Shown here: one piece after another, positions 31,178 through 37,217 of the stretch
Position numbering within the stretch: the stretch's first letter is position 1
Layout: each line of letters starts with the position of its first letter
DNA from: DASYXW01 sp035934405
GTDB taxonomy: Bacteria > Acidobacteriota > Terriglobia > UBA7540
Assembly: GCA_035934405.1 (NCBI GenBank)
Contig: DASYXW010000072.1
Location: 80,931 to 144,930, forward strand
Length of the DNA: 64,000 nucleotides
Direction of reading: 5' to 3'
Translations under genes and position numbers: made by a program
Notes under the pieces: model-generated
Seen by the model: the letters and a program-made list of their open reading frames with translations, nothing else
Databases searched by the model: none
What the model was told of the DNA's origin: nothing

Positions 31178-31404
31178 CCCGGCTCCATCCCGTCCGCGCG
31201 CGGGAAGTGGTCCGCTTCCTTGAATCTTTGGGCTTCGTGCAAACGCGCCAGCGAGGCAGTCACAGGTTCTTCCGGCACGCCGACGGGCGCACGACAACGG
31301 TTCCCGACCACCGAGGTGAAGATCTCGGTCGCGGAATTTTGGCCAAGATTCTCCGCGACGCCGAAAGCCGCCCGGAAGAGTTTCTCACCTGGCTCTTGAG
31401 CTAG
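31174..31404 (+). CDS. hicA: HicA-family toxin (locus 2)
   Basis: 76 residues from TTG 31174. The double-stranded RNA-binding-like fold is complete: VRAREVVRFLESLGFVQTRQRGSHRFFRHADGRTTTVPDHRGEDLGRGILAKILRDA, with the catalytic His in GSH. HicA cleaves mRNA and blocks translation. Only intact copy here; locus 1 is decayed. Confidence 0.85.
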   Translation: MTRLHPVRAREVVRFLESLGFVQTRQRGSHRFFRHADGRTTTVPDHRGEDLGRGILAKILRDAESRPEEFLTWLLS

Positions 31405-31655
31405 CGATTTCGGTTTGTGGTTGCCGAAGCCCGATATTTCCCCGTGCCGAGAAACTCCACAAGCCCCAAGTCTCTCAGTTGCTGAAGCTGCTGGCGGATT
31501 TTGTCGCGGACGTGGCGGTTGTGCGGATGCAGCCGCGCCAGCGCGTCCGCCTGGGCGCAAACCTCGGCCAGGGAGAATTCGGCTTGGCCCAGAGAGCGCA
31601 CAACGTTGAGGACGCCGGTGAAACCGCGTTGCACAACGGACGCCCCCTGTGTCAT
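31401..31655 (-). CDS. Stand-alone DpnI-type winged-helix domain (possibly a remnant)
   Basis: 84 residues: QRGFTGVLNVVRSLGQAEFSLAEVC and HPHNRHVRDKIRQQLQQLRD, then LGLVEFLGTGKYRA. This matches the C-terminal winged helix of DpnI (GWTIEILNCI, EFTLEDMYRFE, EKIRQQLQILRD, FKGRGKYRK from memory), which binds methylated GATC. The N-terminal nuclease half is missing, so it is either a truncated restriction gene or a free-standing DNA-binding domain. It overlaps the end of hicA by 4 nt in opposite orientation. A second, shorter copy lies at 32308-32440. Confidence 0.6.
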   Translation of the reverse strand: MTQGASVVQRGFTGVLNVVRSLGQAEFSLAEVCAQADALARLHPHNRHVRDKIRQQLQQLRDLGLVEFLGTGKYRASATTNRNR

Positions 31656-31682
31656 TCTGTTCGAGCGGGGCGAGGATGAAGC

Positions 31683-31934
31683 ATGAATACCTATAAGGCC
31701 GTCCTTCGAGGCAACAGTTTGGAATGGAGTGAGGAGGTCCCCGAGCGTTTGGCCCAGGACCGACCTGTCGAGGTCAGGGTGACCATCCTGGAACCCAGTG
31801 CCGGACAAGGTCAAAGAATGGCCGAGGCGCTGGAGAGGCTGGCCCGCCTGAATGCTCTCTCCTCAATCGCCGACCCGGTGGCCTGGGAACGCCAGCAGCG
31901 TGAAGACCGCGAGCTACCCGGCAGAGATTCGTGA
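31683..31934 (+). CDS. VapB-like antitoxin
   Basis: 83 residues: NTYKAVLRGNSLEWSEEVPERL opens like a short beta-hairpin antitoxin, followed by an acidic helical tail (MAEALERLARLNALSSIADPVAWERQQREDRE) typical of antitoxins that wrap a PIN toxin. Its TGA overlaps the GTG start of the PIN gene in a GTGA junction, the usual TA coupling. Confidence 0.75.
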   Translation: MNTYKAVLRGNSLEWSEEVPERLAQDRPVEVRVTILEPSAGQGQRMAEALERLARLNALSSIADPVAWERQQREDRELPGRDS

Positions 31935-32299
31935 CATTGATCGACAGCAACATCATCATCTACGCTGCCCGGCCCGAACACTCCAAACTCCGAGAACTCA
32001 TCGCCCAAAACGCCCCGGCGGTCTCAGCCGTCAGCTATGTTGAGGTTCTCGGTTATCCTCACCTCAGCCAAGAAGAGCGCCGCCACTTCGAGGCATTCTT
32101 CGCCTCCGCCACAATCCTTCCCATCTCCGAGGCCGTTCTCCACGAAGCTGTGCGGCTCCGGCAGCGGAGGAAGATGACTCTCGGTGACGCGCTGACGGCG
32201 GGAACGGCGCTGGTGCACGGCCTGACTTTGGTCACGCGCAATACGAAGGACTTTGATTGGGTCGAGGGCCTTCCTCTTCAAAACCCCTTGCAGCCGTGA
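31931..32299 (+). CDS. PIN-domain toxin, VapC-like
   Basis: 122-residue PIN RNase. The acidic metal site is visible: Asp in TLIDSNIIIYA, Glu in SYVEVLGYP, Asp in LGDALTAGTAL and the terminal Asp of RNTKDFDW. VapC-type toxins cleave tRNA or rRNA. GTG start overlaps the antitoxin stop. Confidence 0.88.
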   Translation: MTLIDSNIIIYAARPEHSKLRELIAQNAPAVSAVSYVEVLGYPHLSQEERRHFEAFFASATILPISEAVLHEAVRLRQRRKMTLGDALTAGTALVHGLTLVTRNTKDFDWVEGLPLQNPLQP

Positions 32300-32307
32300 A
32301 CGCGCCG

Positions 32308-32440
32308 CTACGTCAGCCGATATCGGCCCCGCCCGAGGAATTCCACAAAACCCAGGTCGCGCAACACCTGAAGCTGCTGGCGGATTTTGTCCCGGACGTG
32401 GCGGTTCTGCGGATGGAGGTGCCCTAGTCCTTCCAGGATG
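32308..32440 (-). pseudogene. Truncated DpnI-type winged-helix remnant
   Basis: About 43 residues, reading HLHPQNRHVRDKIRQQLQVL then RDLGFVEFLGRGRYRLT, the last half of the DpnI C-terminal winged helix. Similarity stops at the RAYT gene end (32424), suggesting that the RAYT/REP block truncated it. Confidence 0.6.
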
Positions 32441-32936
32441 GAATCCACCGGCCCTGCGGAGTTGCCATGAGCCGACGCCAGTCGATCGTCTCCGATCCGG
32501 AGAACGGCCATTCGTCCGGTTGCCCACAGAGTCCTTTGCGGACGGGATTCATCCAGATGTAATAGGCCACCGCCTCCCAGCGCTCGCCGGGCCTCAGGAT
32601 ATGGTCGTAGGACTTGTGCTGCCAAAGACGTTGCCCCGTCGCCTGCTTAAACTTGAAGCCGGAAACCTGCTTGAATCGGTTGATAAAGGTCAGGCAATCT
32701 GACTGGTCGTCGCTTCCGCTGGCAAGCAAATGCAAATGATCGGGCATGAAACAGTATGCATGGACCTCAAAGCGCAGGTCCTTCGCCCGTACGCTCAGCA
32801 ACTCCAGATTCTCCGCAACGAGGCGTGCATCGCGGAACCTCGGTACGCGTCCTTGGGTACATGCGGTCAAGTAATACCATTGGCGGCCGATGTAGGACGA
32901 AGCAGGCAGCCGGATGTTCTTGCGCTGGAATCTCAC
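32424..32936 (-). CDS. REP-associated tyrosine transposase (RAYT, Y1_Tnp)
   Basis: About 170-residue single-strand HUH transposase of the IS200/RAYT class. HUH is PDHLHLLAS after VHAYCFM; the catalytic Tyr is in HKSYDHILR; WEAVAYYIWMNPVRKGL is the typical C-terminal RAYT block. GTG at 32936 fits the family start (VRFQRKNIRLP); upstream ATGs at 32969 and 32996 lie in the flanking REP array. RAYTs cut and mobilise REP hairpins bearing a GTAG foot, and four such hairpins sit directly at its 5' end. Confidence 0.88.
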   Translation of the reverse strand: MRFQRKNIRLPASSYIGRQWYYLTACTQGRVPRFRDARLVAENLELLSVRAKDLRFEVHAYCFMPDHLHLLASGSDDQSDCLTFINRFKQVSGFKFKQATGQRLWQHKSYDHILRPGERWEAVAYYIWMNPVRKGLCGQPDEWPFSGSETIDWRRLMATPQGRWIPSWKD

Positions 32937-32966
32937 CGGCCCAGTGTAGCGCCAGTAGCAGTAGCT

Positions 32967-33088
32967 CATGTAGCGCCGCCCTTTAGGGCGGCACATGCCT
33001 CATGTAGCGCCGCCCTTGTAGGGCGGCACATGCCTCATGTAGCGCCGCCCTTTAGGGCGGCACATGCCGGGCTAAAGCCCGGCGCTAC
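32967..33088. repeat. REP/BIME array of the RAYT
   Basis: Three near-identical 33-35-bp units (32967-33000, 33001-33035, 33036-33068), each GTAGCG followed by the hairpin CGCCCT/AGGGCG, then an inverted element with CTAC foot (33069-33088). The last pair GTAG...CTAC forms a BIME. Unit 2 differs by one inserted g in the loop. Confidence 0.88.
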
Positions 33089-33291
33089 TCTTGTGAGTCG
33101 GTTCCGGGGAGGTTGGAATGGTTGCGGCCCCACGCGTACCCAATGTCGTAAGCTCGCGCGGCACACTTGTGGCGCTGCAGGCCCGCCTGCGATTCATGCA
33201 GCTCGTCTAATGTCTCGCCTGGAGCGATTTTTCGGTGCCAGCAGTGATTCTCGGCCATCTGATGTAAACGAGGACTACCCTCGTTGGTCAA
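33085..33291 (-). CDS. Doubtful small hypothetical protein
   Basis: 68-residue frame (TTG start) overlapping the nuclease stop by 17 nt and ending in the REP array. Includes ARAYDIGYAWGRNHSN, which looks protein-like, but no family is recognised. Could be the C-terminal wreck of a gene broken by REP insertion. Confidence 0.25.
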   Translation of the reverse strand: MTNEGSPRLHQMAENHCWHRKIAPGETLDELHESQAGLQRHKCAARAYDIGYAWGRNHSNLPGTDSQE

Positions 33292-33682
33292 GCGCTAGCC
33301 CAAAGTAAAGCCGAAGCCACGGTTCAAGGTCGCCGAATTCCACGGCTTTGCCCGTGGAAACTAGATAGGATTTCATGTTGGCAGTAAAGCCAGGCCCCGC
33401 GAACACTACCAAGCCATCAATCGGCCAAGCGGCCATGTCCTGAATGGTCGTCGGGATCTTCTCCTCAGCAGTTCCAGAAACCTCTTGGTATTTGCATTCA
33501 ACTCCGAGAGTCTTGCCGTTGGCCGGATTCCTTAGCACAACATCTATCTTGCGCTCCGCACCCCACAGCCGGCGCGCAACTTTGTATTGCTCGCGAGCCT
33601 CCAGCCCCAGTCTTTCGGCCAACGCCCTGACCTGCTTTACTAGCTCGTCTCCGCCGTGAACGGCCTTCGCTCCGCCTGCCAT
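33275..33682 (-). CDS. Small PD-(D/E)XK nuclease, putative restriction partner
   Basis: 135 residues. The PD-(D/E)XK core is ERKIDVVLRNPANGKTLGVECKYQ (about residues 47-70): Asp of KIDVVL and the ExK of ECK with the expected spacing, then QDMAAWPIDGLVVFAGPGF. A helical start (ELVKQVRALAERLGLEA) precedes it. The ATG directly follows the methyltransferase TAA without any gap, so the two are cotranscribed and probably a type II restriction-modification pair. It is shorter than DpnII (about 290 aa) and has no winged helix, so specificity is unclear. Confidence 0.7.
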   Translation of the reverse strand: MAGGAKAVHGGDELVKQVRALAERLGLEAREQYKVARRLWGAERKIDVVLRNPANGKTLGVECKYQEVSGTAEEKIPTTIQDMAAWPIDGLVVFAGPGFTANMKSYLVSTGKAVEFGDLEPWLRLYFGLALDQRG

Positions 33683-34594
33683 TTACACTCCTCCGATCGC
33701 GACGCTTCTCCCGGAGCACTCACTTGCAGTGTAAAGCTGTGCTTTGGGGCTCATTCCCTCTCTTAACCTCTTCAAACTGATTTCAATCCAGTGCGGATCG
33801 ACCTCGAGGCCCACAAACTTTCGCCGGAGCATCACGCAGGCCAAGCCCGTGGCTCCGCTGCCCATAAACGGGTCGAGCACCAAATCGCCTTCATCCGACG
33901 CCGCCAGTAGAATCCGTCTGAGCAACGCCACCGGTTTCTGCGTCGGGTGCTTGCCGAAACGCTTTTCGTCGCGCTCGGGAGGCGGAATCTCCCATACGCT
34001 TTTCATCTGCTTGCCGCCGGCAAGCTGCCGCATCAGCTTGTAATTGAACGTATGCCGGCTCTTGCGGTTCTTGGCCGCCCAGATAATCGTCTCCGTGGCG
34101 TGGGTGAAGTAGCGGCAACTCAGGTTGGGCGGCGGGTTGGGCTTCACCCAGGTGATGTCGTTCAGGAGCTTCATGCCGAGCTGCTGCATGGCGAAGCCGA
34201 CGGAGTGAATCACGTGGCTGGTGCCCGAGACCCAGAGCGTGCCGTTGGGCTTCAAGACGCGCTGGCAGGCGGCCAGCCAAGCCCTATTGAACTCGTGGTC
34301 GAGGTCGGGCCCTCGGGACTTGTCCCACTTGCCCTTGTTGACGCTTACCATGCGCCCGGCGTGGCAGGTGATGCCGTCGTTCGAGAGGAAGTAGGGCGGG
34401 TCGGCGAAGACGAGGTCCACGGTGTCGGCGGGAATGGCGGCGAGGATCTCGAGGCAATCGCCCTGATAAATCTTGATGTGGTGCTTGGGGTCGTGGAAGA
34501 CGGGCGGGGGCAGGCCCGGACCCGTTCGGGGCAGGCGGGGCGCGTCAAGTCCCGCGGGTGTTGCGGGCTCCTGCGATTTGGATGGCGTGCCCAC
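33683..34594 (-). CDS. DNA adenine methyltransferase, DpnA (M2.DpnII)-like
   Basis: 303 residues, GTG start. Beta-class layout: motif IV FADPPYFLSNDG (about residues 64-75) precedes the SAM motif I DPFMGSGATGLA (about 240-252). Long stretches recall DpnA of Streptococcus: VSVNKGKWDK, HEFNRAWL, LNDITWVKPNPPPNLSCRYF and THATETIIWA, which modifies adenine in GATC including single strands. A Pro-rich N-terminal extension of ~38 residues is extra. Directly followed by a PD-(D/E)XK nuclease. GATC specificity is inferred from family resemblance. Confidence 0.8.
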   Translation of the reverse strand: MGTPSKSQEPATPAGLDAPRLPRTGPGLPPPVFHDPKHHIKIYQGDCLEILAAIPADTVDLVFADPPYFLSNDGITCHAGRMVSVNKGKWDKSRGPDLDHEFNRAWLAACQRVLKPNGTLWVSGTSHVIHSVGFAMQQLGMKLLNDITWVKPNPPPNLSCRYFTHATETIIWAAKNRKSRHTFNYKLMRQLAGGKQMKSVWEIPPPERDEKRFGKHPTQKPVALLRRILLAASDEGDLVLDPFMGSGATGLACVMLRRKFVGLEVDPHWIEISLKRLREGMSPKAQLYTASECSGRSVAIGGV

Positions 34595-34786
34595 GCGTTT
34601 GATTCGTCGGCAGCTTTCTGCAGCGGCGAGCGGCGTTTACCCCGCAGGGGCGGGGCTCGCCGAAAAGCCGGCGACGGCCCCTCGCCGTTACCGCGACGGA
34701 TCGGATCGTTGATCGATAAGGCACGCTTGTCAAGGCCGCGCCTCGAGCCGGTGGGAGGGGGGCGAAAGGTATTTCACATAAAGTAC

Positions 34787-34816
34787 TTGACAAGTGGATT
34801 ACTGATGAAGTACTAT
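34787..34816 (+). promoter_or_regulatory. Promoter and leader of the ethylene-receptor-like kinase
   Basis: TTGACA (34787-34792), 18-nt spacer, TACTAT (34811-34816). The transcript would have a GC-rich leader of about 125 nt ending in AAGGAGAGGGG. The rest of 34595-34786 holds no gene. I tried and failed to match the leader to a known riboswitch. Confidence 0.6.
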
Positions 34817-34949
34817 AGTTGTATCTCTCGTGGGAGGCCGCGGGTGGTTTTGGCGCGAGCCACTAGCCCGGAGTTGTGGGCGCAAGCGGCCCGGGGGGGA
34901 ACCCGGGTGAAACGAGGACCGCCGGCCCGCTTCAAGGAGAGGGGACAAA

Positions 34950-36644
34950 ATGATGGAATTCTTCCGGCACCTTTTCGATTCCGACTTCATGCCGCACGGC
35001 ATGTGCTACTTCTGGAACCCGCAGATCGTGTGGCTGCACGTGGCGTCGGATTCGCTGATTTTTCTAGCCTACACGTCCATTCCCATCACGCTGGTCTACT
35101 TCGCGCGCAAGCGGCGCGATTTGCCGTTCCGTTGGATGTTCCTGATGTTCGGCCTGTTCATCGTGGGCTGCGGCGCCACCCACCTGATGGAGGTCTGGAC
35201 GATATGGCACGGCACGTACCGGCTGACGGGGCTCGTGAAGGCGGTGACGGCGCTCGCTTCCGTCTCCACGGCCGTGCTGCTGGTGAAGCTGGTTCCGGAG
35301 GCGCTGGCGCTGCCGAGTCCGGCCGCATTGCGCGTGGAAGTAGCCAACCGCAAGAGGGCGCAGGAAGAGTTGGAGAGGGCCAAAGAAGGGCTGGAAACAA
35401 CGGTGGGCGCGCGGACCCGGGAGCTGAGGGAACTCAACGAGCAGTTGACCGCCGAACTGATTGAGCGCCGGCGCGCGGAAGAGGAACTGCGCCTCCAAAC
35501 TCAGGCGCTGGAAGCCGCCGCCAACGGCATTTTGATCACCGACCCGGAAGGCAGGATGGTTTGGGTGAATGCGGCCGTCACAACGCTGACTGGTTACACC
35601 GCCGGCGAACTCCTGGGGAAGAACCCTCGCATCCTCAAGTCCGGCCAACAGGATGAGACGTTCTACCGCGACCTCTGGACAACCATTCAGGCCGGGCAGG
35701 CCTGGCGAGGGGAGATCGTGAACCGGCGCAAAGACGGAAGCCTGTACGCGGAGGAGCAGACCATCACGCCGGTCCGGGCTCAGAACGGAGCGATCAGCCA
35801 CTTTATCGCCGTCAAGCAGGACGTGACCGAGCGCAAGCGGACGGAAGAAAAAATCCGCAAGCTCAACGAGGAACTGGAGGAGCGGGTGCGGGCGCGCACC
35901 GCGCAACTGGCGGCTGCCAATAAGGAGCTGGAGGCCTTCAGCTATTCCGTCTCCCACGACTTGCGCGCGCCACTCCGCCACATCGCCGGGTTTTCCAGGA
36001 TTCTGGTGGAGGAGTACGGACCGGGTCTGGATGCTGCGGCGCGGGGTCACCTGGAGCGCGTGCAGGCAGGGGCGCAGCAAATGGGGCGGCTGATCGACGA
36101 CCTCCTCAACCTGGCGCAGGTCGGGCGTTTGCAACTTTCCTGCCGCGTGGCCGGCCTCGATTCGCTGGTGGAGGAAGTTCTCAAGGATCTCGGCTCCGAC
36201 GTGGGCGACCGCGAGATCGACTGGCAAATCGGCGAGCTGCCTTCCGTGGAATGCGATCCGGGCCTCGTGCGGCAGGTGTTTGTGAACCTGCTCTCGAACG
36301 CCGTGAAATACACCCGGCCGCGACCGCGAGCCGTAATTCAAGTGGGCCAGACGGCGGTGGGCGATGAGGCGGCGATCTTCGTGCGCGATAACGGCGTGGG
36401 TTTCAGCATGAAGTATGCCGACAAGCTCTTTGGTGTTTTCCAGCGTCTGCACCTCGCCGAAGATTTTGAAGGCACCGGTATCGGCCTCGCCACGGTGCAG
36501 CGTATCGTTCACAAGCACGGCGGGCGCATCTGGGCCGAGGCCGAGCTCGATAAGGGCGCCACGTTCTATTTCACGTTGGGACCGAGGGGTGGGGCAGACG
36601 AAACGCCTGGCCCGCCGGAGCCTGCGCTGGCTTCGGAATACTGA
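34950..36644 (+). CDS. Ethylene-receptor-like histidine kinase (ETR1-type sensor, PAS, HisKA)
   Basis: 564 residues. The first ~110 residues are three membrane helices matching the ethylene-binding domain of plant ETR1 and SynEtr1. Residues Asp34, Tyr41, Ile44, Pro45, Ile71, Cys74 and His78 fall at a constant offset of 9 from ETR1 Asp25, Tyr32, Ile35, Pro36, Ile62, Cys65 and His69; Cys and His hold the copper ion that binds ethylene. Then a coiled coil (115-185), a PAS domain (about 190-300; NGILITDPEGRMVWVNAA), a second coil, HisKA with SVSHDLRAPL and HATPase (NLLSNAVKY, DNGVGF, GTGIGLA). Followed 10 nt on by a response regulator gene. Copper/ethylene binding is inferred from the residues. 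Confidence 0.85.
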   Translation: MMEFFRHLFDSDFMPHGMCYFWNPQIVWLHVASDSLIFLAYTSIPITLVYFARKRRDLPFRWMFLMFGLFIVGCGATHLMEVWTIWHGTYRLTGLVKAVTALASVSTAVLLVKLVPEALALPSPAALRVEVANRKRAQEELERAKEGLETTVGARTRELRELNEQLTAELIERRRAEEELRLQTQALEAAANGILITDPEGRMVWVNAAVTTLTGYTAGELLGKNPRILKSGQQDETFYRDLWTTIQAGQAWRGEIVNRRKDGSLYAEEQTITPVRAQNGAISHFIAVKQDVTERKRTEEKIRKLNEELEERVRARTAQLAAANKELEAFSYSVSHDLRAPLRHIAGFSRILVEEYGPGLDAAARGHLERVQAGAQQMGRLIDDLLNLAQVGRLQLSCRVAGLDSLVEEVLKDLGSDVGDREIDWQIGELPSVECDPGLVRQVFVNLLSNAVKYTRPRPRAVIQVGQTAVGDEAAIFVRDNGVGFSMKYADKLFGVFQRLHLAEDFEGTGIGLATVQRIVHKHGGRIWAEAELDKGATFYFTLGPRGGADETPGPPEPALASEY

Positions 36645-36654
36645 GGAGGTCAGA

Positions 36655-37125
36655 ATGCCTGAAGGCGAAATCGAGATTCTTTTGGTTGAGGACAGCCCGG
36701 CTGACGTCGAGCTAACCCTTTATGCTCTCCGGCGCCATTGCGTGGCGAATCGAATCCACGTGGCGCGCGACGGCGAAGAGGCGTTGAATTTCGTCTTCTG
36801 CCGCGGAGAGTACGGCAAGCGTTCCATCGCTGAAGCTCCGAGGCTCATTCTACTGGATTTGAAACTGCCCAAGGTGGACGGGCACGAGGTCTTGAAAGCG
36901 ATCAAAGAAGACCCGCGCACGCGGGCGATCCCGGTGGTGATTTTGACGTCTTCGAAGGAGGAGAAGGATCTTTGCGCCTCCTATGAGCTTGGGGTCAACA
37001 GTTATGTCCAAAAGCCGGTTGATTTCGAGGAATTCCGGCAGACCGTGACGAAACTGGGCCTCTATTGGCTGCTGGTCAATGAGCCGCCGTCGCGACCGGG
37101 TGTTGAGCGTGAAGCGGCGGGGTGA
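36655..37125 (+). CDS. Single-domain response regulator (Rcp1-like)
   Basis: 156 residues, ATG after GAGGAGGT. REC domain with acidic pocket VEDSPAD, phospho-acceptor Asp in LILLDLKLPKVDG, Thr/Ser in VVILTSS and Lys in YVQKPV. The EDSPAD and KxDGHEVL pattern matches Rcp1-type regulators that serve phytochrome-like and ethylene-receptor kinases in bacteria. No output domain. It lies 10 nt after the ethylene-receptor-like kinase and is its likely partner. Confidence 0.88.
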   Translation: MPEGEIEILLVEDSPADVELTLYALRRHCVANRIHVARDGEEALNFVFCRGEYGKRSIAEAPRLILLDLKLPKVDGHEVLKAIKEDPRTRAIPVVILTSSKEEKDLCASYELGVNSYVQKPVDFEEFRQTVTKLGLYWLLVNEPPSRPGVEREAAG

Positions 37126-37217
37126 GCACCGCCACATGGAGCCGATGCCTGGCGGAGCTAAACGGGGAGTTCTGACGGCCTCCAGCCATCTGACGCCGAT
37201 GATGTCCTGAAAGCGAT

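Noticed and set aside
32967..33088. Possible CRISPR array
   Set aside because: The three 33-35-bp units are back to back with no spacers; they are hairpin REP elements next to a RAYT gene.
34817..34949. Riboswitch (c-di-GMP or cobalamin type) in the leader of the ethylene-receptor-like kinase
   Set aside because: Some GC-rich blocks recall known boxes, but the order and conserved cores of either class are not present.
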